Below are positions 34,294 through 41,978 of a stretch of 64,000 bases of DNA, piece by piece. Source of the DNA: Fibrobacterota bacterium (lineage in GTDB: Bacteria > Fibrobacterota > Chitinivibrionia > Chitinivibrionales > Chitinispirillaceae). The stretch spans positions 17,562-81,561 of the forward strand of contig JAEZKC010000084.1 in assembly GCA_023436205.1 (NCBI GenBank). Direction: 5' to 3'. Every line of letters starts with the position of its first letter. The stretch's first letter is position 1. The notes under the pieces were generated by a model. That model was given only the letters and a program-made list of their open reading frames with translations, was not told the origin of the DNA and did not search any database. The translations under genes were made by a program, and so were the position numbers.

Positions 34294-35745
34294 TCAGAAA
34301 TAATAGAAAAACCCTGTCCTGAAAGCAGGCAACGGAAGCACGTCAAGCTCAAGATTCAGTTTGATTTTAGTGCCTAACGATGATCCAAGATTAAGGACCG
34401 GAAAGAGAGCTGCTCTGCCTAAACGAAGCTCCGGCAATGTGCGATCACCCAGAATATGCTTTGTCTCTCCAGACCGGGCATCCATGGCAAACATTCCCAC
34501 ATTTAGAAAAGCTCCCATATAGTTGGCGTGAATCATAGTGACATGATCCACAGTGATCCCTACATCCATGCTCAAAGAATCAAGCAGCCCCTCCCGGGTA
34601 GTCTCCGTTTCAATTGGACGCTGCTCTTTTTTGATATTGTTGATTCCCATTTCAATATCACCGAAAATCTTGGTATATGATACTGACAACCTGCGGGGAA
34701 TAATATCAGCTGTTATGGTATGTCCATGAGGCAGTTTCCAGTATAGAGGCTCGCTGGAACTGTAAACAATACTGTCAACCTCTCCGGAAAGAAGCGCTTC
34801 CCGAACTTCCGGCTGCATCAAAACATCAGGATCTGTAAAATCGTACTTCGGCTCTCCCGTCTCGGGATCAATAATGGAAGGCAGCTTGTATCTGGCATAG
34901 ATTGACCCTTGCGCTTCAGTTCTCACACCGAAACGGGAAGTGAGTGAAAATAGCCACAGCTTTAACCCAAAAGATGGCGACCATACTTCAGCCTTGTAAT
35001 TACCCAGAGCATATCCATTGACAAGCTCCGACGGGTAGTCAAGCTCCACGAAAACAGGAACCGACCCGGCCATTTCTCCGCCATCTATTTCAAGATTGAA
35101 TTTTCCCAGAAAATCAGCATCCACTCTTCCCCGAAAATCCATTGTAAAAAGATGACGGTGCAAATTGAAAGCAAAAATGGCATTTCTGTTAAGCTGATAG
35201 GCATACCCGAAACTCATCGTCTCCCACCCCATCGACAAACTGAGAGGGATATTCACAGTCCCTCTGAGCAGAAATTCCATGTTGGAGGGCAAAGAGTCAG
35301 GTTCCAGTCGTAAGGAGGGATTTCCCAGGACTGTTTCGTAATTTAGAGCGAAATTCTGAGTATAACCAAAGCTGCAAACTCCTCCCAGCATCGGCATATC
35401 AACTCTCACCGTAAAGTTGGGATTCTGCCGTGCTACACCTGTAGGCCGGAAATCTTCTCCATTTCTAAAGAGCGTTGTATCAGAAAACAAGGTGTCCACC
35501 ATGGGACCGGCCATATCTCTGATATTGAATCTCTGATTAACTGGCATATTAAAACCAAAATAGCCCACCGGGTAATCAAAAGACACATCCGTGAGTGGTC
35601 GGAGCAGATCGTAATTGAAACCCAGAGAGAGCCTTGCTTCAAAGCTGGGGAGAGTAATCTGTGCTCCGAGATTATCTTCTGAAGCACCGAAAGCTTGAGA
35701 AGCAAACAATACAAAACAACAACAAAGAACTGTATGCCTGATCAT
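34294..35745 (-). CDS. Predicted outer-membrane beta-barrel protein
   Basis: This 483-residue protein has a signal peptide (MIRHTVLCCCFVLFASQAFG) and a body of alternating amphipathic strands (ARLSLGFNYDLLR, TVRVDMPMLGGVCSFGYTQ, SLSMGWETMSFGYAYQL). It closes in LPAFRTGFFYYF, with a terminal aromatic residue as expected for a BAM-assembled barrel. I recognise no specific family. It is the first gene of the trio, and its stop overlaps the next start as TGATG, so its product is probably made together with the giant surface protein. It may be the anchor or conduit for that protein, which is an inference from coupling. Confidence 0.7.
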   Translation of the reverse strand: MIRHTVLCCCFVLFASQAFGASEDNLGAQITLPSFEARLSLGFNYDLLRPLTDVSFDYPVGYFGFNMPVNQRFNIRDMAGPMVDTLFSDTTLFRNGEDFRPTGVARQNPNFTVRVDMPMLGGVCSFGYTQNFALNYETVLGNPSLRLEPDSLPSNMEFLLRGTVNIPLSLSMGWETMSFGYAYQLNRNAIFAFNLHRHLFTMDFRGRVDADFLGKFNLEIDGGEMAGSVPVFVELDYPSELVNGYALGNYKAEVWSPSFGLKLWLFSLTSRFGVRTEAQGSIYARYKLPSIIDPETGEPKYDFTDPDVLMQPEVREALLSGEVDSIVYSSSEPLYWKLPHGHTITADIIPRRLSVSYTKIFGDIEMGINNIKKEQRPIETETTREGLLDSLSMDVGITVDHVTMIHANYMGAFLNVGMFAMDARSGETKHILGDRTLPELRLGRAALFPVLNLGSSLGTKIKLNLELDVLPLPAFRTGFFYYF

Positions 35746-35893
35746 ATACAGAAGACCCTTTTAAAGATCGATTGATTAATTCTTCTGAATTATATGGTGT
35801 CAGAGAGAATTCGTCAAGAACTGGTTACGCACTTTTTTAATTTGTTAGGATTAGAGAGGAGTCTGGAGCGTTTGAAAAAACTTGGGCAGGTAG

Positions 35894-35928
35894 TAAAAAC
35901 AAGAATGGATCAGAACCGTGTCTGATCC
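35894..35928 (-). terminator. Probable terminator after the HU/IHF gene
   Basis: A perfect 8-bp stem (GGATCAGA with TCTGATCC) around a 6-nt loop starts 9 bases past the HU stop on the minus strand. The following tract, ATTCTTGTTTTT, is an interrupted T-run, so termination may be partial. Confidence 0.65.
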
Positions 35929-35937
35929 AATGCAGTT

Positions 35938-36246
35938 TCAGACAGCAGTATTTTCTAAATTATCAAGCGAAATCTTCTTTTTCAATTCGCTTGAATACTT
36001 AAACAAGGGAACTACTCTTCTCTGCAAAGGAACAATCTCCCCTGTCTTGGGGTTACGGGCAGGACGCGGCTTTCGTTCCTTTATATAAAAAGTGCCAAAA
36101 CCTCGAATCTCAATGCTTTGGCCATTCTCAAGTATCTGTGCAATTGTCTCGAGAAGCTCCTCAACTACAATTTTGGTATCAGCCTGTGTCAGACCAGTTG
36201 TCTTTGACACAGCAGCTATCAGATCATGTTTGGTTGTGTTTGCCAC
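35938..36246 (-). CDS. HU/IHF-family DNA-bending protein
   Basis: This 102-residue protein has the full HU fold: two N-terminal helices (MANTTKHDLIAAVSKTTGLT), the saddle strand SIEIRGFGTFYIKERKPRPA, the DNA-intercalating arm ARNPKTGEIVPLQRRVVPLF and a C-terminal helix. FGTF and RNPKTGE are family signatures. The short C-terminal extension (KKISLDNLENTAV) and general sequence sit closer to IHF-like proteins than to E. coli HU, but this cannot be settled by eye. It binds and bends DNA as a homodimer or heterodimer. It has its own terminator and a 150-bp gap upstream, so it is probably monocistronic. Confidence 0.95.
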   Translation of the reverse strand: MANTTKHDLIAAVSKTTGLTQADTKIVVEELLETIAQILENGQSIEIRGFGTFYIKERKPRPARNPKTGEIVPLQRRVVPLFKYSSELKKKISLDNLENTAV

Positions 36247-36398
36247 AAAAGCCCTCCTTCAGTAAAACCATCCTTTAAAATATCCAATCATGGAGCCTTG
36301 AAGTCAAGCAAAATTCTTCTGTAACTAACTGATATTTTTAAATTTCACCAGAATTCGCCCTTAACAGCAGAATTCCAGACTCTCAGGCAAATAACAGA

Positions 36399-37301
36399 CT
36401 ACTTTCTCTGGAAACGGGGATGAAAACTGCGATGTACCTCTTTAAGATATTCCCGATCAACATGTGTGTATATCTCTGTTGTAACAATATTTGAATGCCC
36501 CAGCATCTCTTGCACTGTGCGAATATCAGCCCCCCCTTCCAAAAGATGGGTGGCAAATGAGTGCCTGAAAGTGTGGGGTGAAATCTCCTTTTTAATCTCT
36601 GCCAATAAAGCGTAGGCCCTAACCAGTTTCCAAATCCCCATTCTGGAAAATGCAGTACCCCTCACATTCAAAAACATAATAGAGCCTGAATCAATTTTAG
36701 CAAAGCAAGCTCTTTCCTTGTCCAGATATTCATTTATCCAATACAGGGCACTTTCGCCTATTGGTACAATCCGCTCTTTAGAACCCTTACCAAGCACACG
36801 CACTAAACCATCTTTCTCCAAAAGCTGCTCAGATGCAAAAGAGCACAGTTCGGAAACCCGCATACCTGTGGCGTAAAGGGTTTCAACTATGGCTCGATCT
36901 CTGATACCGCCCCTTTTTCGAAGGTCAATAGCCGCAATCATCCGCTCAATATCTTCTATGGAAAGCACCGACGGCAGTGTTCTCGATGACTTGGGACTCT
37001 CAAGCAACTCGGTTGGATCAACCGTAATCAAACCCTCGGAAGCAATAAATGCAAAGAAGCTTTTCATTGATGAAATAGTGCGTTGAATGGAAGCAGGAGC
37101 AAAACCTAAATCATAAAGAAGACGCACATATTGCGATAAAAGAGAGGAGTCAACCCTTCCCAAATCCAGCGCATTATGTTGAGAAAGGAATGCAGCCAAC
37201 CTCTGGAGATCGAAACGGTAGGACTGAGCAGTATTGTCGCTAAGAGTTTTTTCTAACTGCAGATAAGCGAGGTAGGATTCGAGATAAGGTAGATCAATCA
37301 T
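36399..37301 (-). CDS. xerD: Tyrosine recombinase XerC/XerD
   Basis: This 300-residue recombinase is the usual length for Xer proteins that resolve chromosome dimers at dif. The N-terminal SAM-like core-binding domain (YLESYLAYLQLEKTLSDNTA) is followed by the catalytic domain with Arg I in YATGMRVSELCSF, HxxR in PHTFRHSFATHLLEGGADI, the conserved His in VQEMLGHSNI and the Tyr nucleophile in TTEIYTHVD. It looks more XerD-like than XerC-like, but the distinction is uncertain. It is the last gene of a tight murB-MBL-xer cluster (3-bp gap upstream), an arrangement that suggests housekeeping use and not a mobile integrase. No integration signs surround it. Confidence 0.92.
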   Translation of the reverse strand: MIDLPYLESYLAYLQLEKTLSDNTAQSYRFDLQRLAAFLSQHNALDLGRVDSSLLSQYVRLLYDLGFAPASIQRTISSMKSFFAFIASEGLITVDPTELLESPKSSRTLPSVLSIEDIERMIAAIDLRKRGGIRDRAIVETLYATGMRVSELCSFASEQLLEKDGLVRVLGKGSKERIVPIGESALYWINEYLDKERACFAKIDSGSIMFLNVRGTAFSRMGIWKLVRAYALLAEIKKEISPHTFRHSFATHLLEGGADIRTVQEMLGHSNIVTTEIYTHVDREYLKEVHRSFHPRFQRK

Positions 37302-37304
37302 GAA

Positions 37305-37931
37305 TTATTCCTGAAGGAACGGATTCAGTCGACGCTCCCTGCCCACAGTGGTCCTGCCCCCATGGCCGGGGCAGAGTACAACCTGATCAGAAAGAGAAAA
37401 CAGCTTTTCGCGTATGTTGGATAAAAGCTGGGCAGTATTGCCTCCGGGCAAATCGGTTCGACCTATCGAACCGGCAAAAATGCTGTCCCCTGCAAAACAT
37501 ACATTTTCAAAAACGACAGCACAGCCACCTCGAGTGTGGCCGGGGACATGCAGTACTTCAAATGTAAACACTCCCGCCTTCATTTCACCTTCCAGAAGAT
37601 CAAGGGTTGGTCCTGTATAGGAAAATTCCTGACCAATAAGAATTGAACCGTTCAATACAGGATTTCTTAAAGACTCGACATCCTCAGGATGAATGTATAT
37701 CGCAGTATCTGGATAAAGTGCCAGTACTTCAGGTATTCCCATTATGTGATCAAAATGACCGTGTGTCAAAAGAATTGCATGCACTTTCAGCTTTTGATTC
37801 TGAATGTATGCAATTACCTCGTCCAGACCACTGGATGGATCTATTATCAGACAATCATATTCTTGATTTCTAACAAGATAGGTGTTTACATCAAGGGGAC
37901 CGGTGATGAATTTTTCATAACTGATGCTCAC
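37305..37931 (-). CDS. Metallo-beta-lactamase-fold hydrolase (glyoxalase II-like)
   Basis: This protein of about 208 residues belongs to the MBL superfamily. LLTHGHFDHIMG provides the HxHxDH metal ligands, VLHVPGHTRGG the next His, FAGDSIFAGSIGRTDLPGG the bridging Asp, and VLCPGHGGRTTVG the last His. It resembles compact GloB-like hydrolases that act on small thioesters, but without the C-terminal substrate domain the substrate is unclear. GTG at 37931 is preferred: it begins one base after the murB stop, has GGAG 7 nt upstream, and gives the usual FITGPLDVNTYLV start. In-frame ATGs at 37949 and 37973 lie inside murB. Confidence 0.88.
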   Translation of the reverse strand: MSISYEKFITGPLDVNTYLVRNQEYDCLIIDPSSGLDEVIAYIQNQKLKVHAILLTHGHFDHIMGIPEVLALYPDTAIYIHPEDVESLRNPVLNGSILIGQEFSYTGPTLDLLEGEMKAGVFTFEVLHVPGHTRGGCAVVFENVCFAGDSIFAGSIGRTDLPGGNTAQLLSNIREKLFSLSDQVVLCPGHGGRTTVGRERRLNPFLQE

Positions 37932-37932
37932 A

Positions 37933-38826
37933 TTAAAGCTCCGGTTCATAAAGCGTTTGTTTGAAATCACCAACGAATATCACTTCCGGCTCAAGCAGTA
38001 TGCCATACCTCTCAAAGACGGTTTGGCGAATATGGCTAATAAGTTTCCTGACGTCTTCAGCTTTGGCGTTTCCTTTGTTGATCAAAAAATTAGCATGCTT
38101 TGTGGACACCTCCACATTACCAATACCAAAACCTTTGAGGCCTGACATTTCAATCAAAGTACCAGCATAATTTCCCGCCGGACGTTTGAAAACACTCCCG
38201 CAGTTTGGAAACTCAAGCGGCTGTTTCTCCTGCCGGCGACAGAGAATTTTTTTCCTGATTTCTTCCAGAAGTACAGGATCTACCGCTTTAAACTCGAAAG
38301 TGGCAGACAGCACAACATATTCTTTACCCTTCAAAGAACTACTGCGGTAACCGAGGTCCAACATTTCTCTGCTTTTGGTCTCGATTTCCATAGTTTGACA
38401 GTTCAAAACGCGAACGGAACGGATGACATCAGCAATACAGGTGGAAAAAGCCCCTGCATTCATCACTACAGCTCCCCCAACAGTTCCAGGTATTCCGGAA
38501 AGCTCTTCAGCACCACCGCAGCCGTTCTCAACAGCAAAGGACACCAGACCATCCAGAGGATACCCCCCTGAGGCCTCTACGGTCAGTCCTGTTCTTGATA
38601 TAAACGTCAATGCGGAAAGATTGATGACCAAACCCGGCCAGCCATTGTCACTTACAAGTACATTGGACCCCTTGCCTAAAAAGAAAACCGGGAGTTTGTT
38701 TTCAGAGGAATACCTCAAAGCATTGTAAACCTCCGATTCCGAAGTGGGCTCACAATAAAACCGTGCCGGACCACCAATCCGGTAACTGGTTTTGCTGGCA
38801 AGAGGAATATTTTCAAAAAACATCAT
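37933..38826 (-). CDS. murB: UDP-N-acetylenolpyruvoylglucosamine reductase MurB
   Basis: This 297-residue FAD enzyme reduces UDP-GlcNAc-enolpyruvate to UDP-MurNAc, the second committed step of peptidoglycan synthesis. SYRIGGPARFY and LGKGSNVLVSD form the FAD-binding start, SGIPGTVGGAVVMNAGAF is the central family signature, NCGSVFKRP holds the catalytic Ser, and ILLEPEVIFVGDF the late Glu. The short form lacking the type I extra domain fits a type II MurB. ATGATG gives two possible starts, and GGAG lies 5 nt before the first. It heads the murB-MBL-xer cluster with almost no intergenic space. Confidence 0.96.
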   Translation of the reverse strand: MMFFENIPLASKTSYRIGGPARFYCEPTSESEVYNALRYSSENKLPVFFLGKGSNVLVSDNGWPGLVINLSALTFISRTGLTVEASGGYPLDGLVSFAVENGCGGAEELSGIPGTVGGAVVMNAGAFSTCIADVIRSVRVLNCQTMEIETKSREMLDLGYRSSSLKGKEYVVLSATFEFKAVDPVLLEEIRKKILCRRQEKQPLEFPNCGSVFKRPAGNYAGTLIEMSGLKGFGIGNVEVSTKHANFLINKGNAKAEDVRKLISHIRQTVFERYGILLEPEVIFVGDFKQTLYEPEL

Positions 38827-38900
38827 AGTTTCTCCTCATGAATTGAGAGCCTTATAGAATATACTTTCCTGAAAAATGAATAAACATGCAGAGAAAGTGA

Positions 38901-40799
38901 TCAGCTCTCGGGATACAAGTTATATATTTTCTTTTCAATAAAGAAATCTACAACTTGCGGATCGAGATGGTTGTTACCAGCTTCGAATTTGAGAATTTCA
39001 AGAGCCTTTTCCGGAAGCATCTTCGGTTTGTAAGGGCGATCCTGAGCTACAAGTGCTTCGTAAATATCAATTACTGCCAATATACGGCTTTCAAGAGGAA
39101 TCTGCTCCCCTACAAGTCCGTGCGGATATCCCGACCCGTCTAATTTTTCATGGTGGTGACAGGCTATCTCCGGTACTTTTTCCAGAGAACGAGTCCAGGG
39201 TAGTTTGGAAAGAATACGGAACGTAGACATGGCATGGGAATTAATTATTTCCCGTTCCTTTTCAGTAAGATTTCCTTTTCTAACTGAGAGGTGCTCAAAT
39301 TCCGATTCACTTAAAAACATACATTCTTCACCGGTGGGTTTAGAATATTTTTTTTTCCTTAACAGCTGAAGTCGGGTACATTCGGCATCACTCAAAAAAC
39401 CGGACCTGTTTACTTTTAACAAGAAATCCCTGTCATCACTGATTTCCTCTGCACTTTCCCAATCAACCAGCTCAGGTTCATATTTTAGAGCCAGCTCAAT
39501 ATAGTCCAGTCTGGCCAGAACACTTTGCATCTCACCAGCCTCCAGCCGATGCTCTTTAGTGAGCAGGTGCTCAGGAACTCCGATTTTCCCGATATCGTGG
39601 AGTAAAGCGGCAATTTGAAACTGCCGTTTTCTGTCAGGAGAAGCAGTAAGTTCACTGAAGGGGCAGGCGGGATCCTGCTGAACGGCTTCGTAAAAAGACA
39701 TTGCGTAACCCATCACTCGTTTGGAATGACCGTAGGTGACTCTGTCCCGCTCATCAATTGCAGCTGTCGACGAACTTAAAAAGCCCTCGAACAACCCCTT
39801 AATATTTTCATATAAGGTAACCCTTTCAATGGATACAGCAGCAAACGAAGCAATGGATTGGATAATGTCCTGATCATTCATTGAAAATGGGGCTACATAC
39901 TTCGCCACATCATCAGCAGACTCCAACCGCTGCTTCATATCGAGTTTCTTGTTTATCAGCTGAAGAACACCTACAATTTCGCCATCTAAGTGTTTGAGTG
40001 GAACCGAAAGCATTGATCGACTTCTATAACCGGTTTTTCGGTCAAAATCTCTTCCGAACTTGTAAGGGACATCCTCCCCGAGCTGGTAGACATCATCTAT
40101 CGGGAGAGGTTTACCTGTAAGAGCGACATGCCCGGCAATGCTTTGTGAACTAATAGGCAGAGTAAATTCATCAATACTTTTAATATTAAGTGAATCATTC
40201 TGGGTGACTCTAAATCGTAGCAGTTCACTAAAGGTACCTTCGGGACCATTTTTATCTCTTGTATAAATACTCCCAGCATCAGCACCAACAATTTCTCTGC
40301 TGGCTGTCAGAATAAGCTCTAATAACGCCTTTATATCCAGTTCATTTGAAAGCGCTGCTCCAATTCTAACGAGCTGATCTTTTTGACTGCGGAATTTTGT
40401 TATTTCATGAAAAAGCTCATTTTGCATTTTAAGCAATGTGCTGTTACGATTGATCGATAATAGAATGTTCAGTGCGGCAGATTCATTCAGGGGAGTGCGA
40501 AAAACTCCGCACAATGGCAGATCATACAGAAATGGCGGTACTGCCTCACCCTGTACACACTGAAACAGCGGCACTTTCTCCCCGAAACCTACAGGCTGAT
40601 TGCGGTACATGTCAAGTATCAGTTTTGCATTGCATGGAACATAGGAAATAACTGCAGCAGGCTGCCCACAGGAGGATAGCACAGACTCCTGCTCCGAGGA
40701 GCAGTTCATCAGGTCCATCTCCCAACCGGAAGCCAGCATCCGCATCAGCGCGGCATCATTTTCGGGCATTGATCCGAATATCAGAATCTTTTGTCGCAT
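38901..40799 (-). CDS. GAF and HD-GYP domain phosphodiesterase
   Basis: This 632-residue protein begins with a degenerate receiver-like domain (MRQKILIFGSMPENDAALMR) lacking a clear phospho-acceptor Asp. A GAF domain follows at about 140-315 (LLELILTASREIVGADAGSI, SMLSVPLKHLDGEIVGVLQL). The C-terminal HD-GYP domain has LLHDIGKIGVPEHLL (about 400) and HHEKLDGSGYPHGL (about 547), the metal and GYP motifs of cyclic-di-GMP phosphodiesterases. About 60 extra residues lie between these motifs (around DFLLKVNRSGFLSDAEC), a feature of one HD-GYP subgroup. It should lower cyclic-di-GMP in response to a GAF-bound signal. It is separated from murB by 74 bp. Confidence 0.9.
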   Translation of the reverse strand: MRQKILIFGSMPENDAALMRMLASGWEMDLMNCSSEQESVLSSCGQPAAVISYVPCNAKLILDMYRNQPVGFGEKVPLFQCVQGEAVPPFLYDLPLCGVFRTPLNESAALNILLSINRNSTLLKMQNELFHEITKFRSQKDQLVRIGAALSNELDIKALLELILTASREIVGADAGSIYTRDKNGPEGTFSELLRFRVTQNDSLNIKSIDEFTLPISSQSIAGHVALTGKPLPIDDVYQLGEDVPYKFGRDFDRKTGYRSRSMLSVPLKHLDGEIVGVLQLINKKLDMKQRLESADDVAKYVAPFSMNDQDIIQSIASFAAVSIERVTLYENIKGLFEGFLSSSTAAIDERDRVTYGHSKRVMGYAMSFYEAVQQDPACPFSELTASPDRKRQFQIAALLHDIGKIGVPEHLLTKEHRLEAGEMQSVLARLDYIELALKYEPELVDWESAEEISDDRDFLLKVNRSGFLSDAECTRLQLLRKKKYSKPTGEECMFLSESEFEHLSVRKGNLTEKEREIINSHAMSTFRILSKLPWTRSLEKVPEIACHHHEKLDGSGYPHGLVGEQIPLESRILAVIDIYEALVAQDRPYKPKMLPEKALEILKFEAGNNHLDPQVVDFFIEKKIYNLYPES

Positions 40800-40879
40800 C
40801 GTACTTCCGCTGCAGGAATTGTTATGTAACGAGCAGAAGATAAAACTATTATGGAATTAGCAGGTGGTCAAGACTATTC

Positions 40880-40908
40880 GAAAAAAAAAGCCCTCGTGAG
40901 AGGGCTTT
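40880..40908 (-). terminator. Rho-independent terminator of the tRNA-containing transcript
   Basis: On the minus strand AAAGCCCTC and GAGGGCTTT form a 9-bp stem around TCAC and lead into a run of T residues. It starts 6 bases after the tRNA-Asp 3' end and should end the DUF3098/tRNA-Val/tRNA-Asp transcript. Confidence 0.94.
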
Positions 40909-40913
40909 TATAG

Positions 40914-40990
40914 TGGCGGACCGGACGAGGCTCGAACTCGCGACCTCTGGCTTGACAGGCCAGCGTTCTAACCGACTGAACTACCGGTCC
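40914..40990 (-). tRNA. tRNA-Asp (GTC)
   Basis: The 77-nt cloverleaf has acceptor arms GGACCGG and CCGGTCC, discriminator G and an encoded CCA end. The anticodon loop CTGTCAA reads GTC, and the T arm GCGAGTTCGAGCCTCGT is canonical. It follows tRNA-Val by 20 nt on the same strand. AspRS, the enzyme that charges it, is encoded about 4 kb upstream on the same strand. Confidence 0.97.
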
Positions 40991-41010
40991 AAAATTTCAA
41001 CGTATCTATT

Positions 41011-41085
41011 TGGGCGTTGTAGGATTCGAACCTACGACCACCTGCTTGTAAGGCAGGTGCTCTATACCAACTGAGCTAAACGCCC
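41011..41085 (-). tRNA. tRNA-Val (TAC)
   Basis: The 75-nt cloverleaf has acceptor arms GGGCGTT and AACGCCC, discriminator A, anticodon loop CTTACAA (TAC) and T arm GTAGGTTCGAATCCTAC. The CCA end is not encoded, unlike the neighbouring tRNA-Asp. Its first base is the last base of the stop codon of the upstream DUF3098-like gene. Confidence 0.96.
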
Positions 41086-41303
41086 TATTTTTTCGGCTGA
41101 TTCTCTTCACTTTTACTATAACCGCTAATTATTGCAAAAGGAATCAGACCGCAATAAACACCAACCAGAATCAGAGGCGCCACACTCTTTGACAACGGGT
41201 TTTCAGCAGGTCCCTGACCCAGAAAAATGTACCCGATTACTAGCAGCACAAAACAGAGACCCAGGAGATACAAATTTTTTTTCGAAAACAACCAGTTTTT
41301 CAT
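41085..41303 (-). CDS. Small two-helix membrane protein, DUF3098-like
   Basis: This 72-residue protein has two predicted membrane helices (LYLLGLCFVLLVIGYIFLGQ and VAPLILVGVYCGLIPFAII), a basic N-terminus (MKNWLFSKKN) and a charged C-terminal tail. Length, the KKN start and the GYIFLGQG turn fit DUF3098, a family of unknown function best known from Bacteroidota. Its TAG stop shares its final G with the first base of tRNA-Val, so the tRNA must be cut from the same transcript with no spacer. It lies 55 bp after the HAMP protein gene. Confidence 0.7.
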   Translation of the reverse strand: MKNWLFSKKNLYLLGLCFVLLVIGYIFLGQGPAENPLSKSVAPLILVGVYCGLIPFAIISGYSKSEENQPKK

Positions 41304-41358
41304 GACGCCTTCCCTTAAGGTTCTATAAATTAGTAGATTACGAAATTAAAGTCAAACA

Positions 41359-41967
41359 CTATTTTTCACCTTCTGAGCATTTTTCTGAAATTGCTCCGCA
41401 ACGAGCTTCAAGTGCACCGATGCGCTCATTGGTAACCCGAACTGCTTCATTGAGCAGATTGGCCAGGTTCTGTAACTGATCCCCTTTACGCAGCTTTATA
41501 TGATCTGTATAGTCACCTGCAATAATGTTATGGCATACCTTTTCAAATCGGAAAACCGGTCCGGCCAGCTTATGCGAAAAGAAAATTGTAAGAAGTACGA
41601 TCTGGATTACAACAAGCAGCAATCCTATTCCGAAAATCCATAACAAAGTTGTTAACAGCTCTCTTTTAAGATCGCCGTTGTCAGCAAAATCCCTGACATT
41701 ATTCTGCAGTTTATCGATCACATTCCGGTACTGCTCCACACTGGGATTTGTCTGATCCTGCAGCTGCACGGCAATCGTGTTCTCAACTTCCCGTTTCATT
41801 ATACGCGTGGTGGAGGAAATAATTGCCTGTGAAGCGAAATAAAGTGTAAGCAGCATGAACGCAAGCATGATCAGCATCGGGATAAGAAAAGTGATCATGT
41901 ACTTGCCCTGAAGACTACGATCTATGAAGAAATGTTTTCTTGAAAAAGCGGGAGTGCTGTTGGACAC
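41359..41967 (-). CDS. HAMP-domain membrane protein without an output domain
   Basis: This 202-residue protein has two membrane helices (about 24-48, MITFLIPMLIMLAFMLLTLY, and 108-130, LLWIFGIGLLLVVIQIVLLT) around a short periplasmic loop of about 60 residues. A HAMP-like region follows (FFSHKLAGPVFRFEKVCHNI), then a short coiled coil ending EGEK. The HKLAGPVFRFE motif is shared with sensor proteins and receptors, but no kinase, cyclase or methyl-accepting domain follows. It may be an adaptor or modulator of another receptor. It lies 11 bp downstream of the PgpH-like gene. Confidence 0.75.
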   Translation of the reverse strand: MSNSTPAFSRKHFFIDRSLQGKYMITFLIPMLIMLAFMLLTLYFASQAIISSTTRIMKREVENTIAVQLQDQTNPSVEQYRNVIDKLQNNVRDFADNGDLKRELLTTLLWIFGIGLLLVVIQIVLLTIFFSHKLAGPVFRFEKVCHNIIAGDYTDHIKLRKGDQLQNLANLLNEAVRVTNERIGALEARCGAISEKCSEGEK

Positions 41968-41978
41968 AATAAAGCTCC

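Noticed and set aside
36399..37301. Xer recombinase considered as a mobile-element integrase
   Set aside because: It sits in a tight cluster with murB and an MBL gene, has standard Xer length, and no attachment sites or phage genes are nearby.
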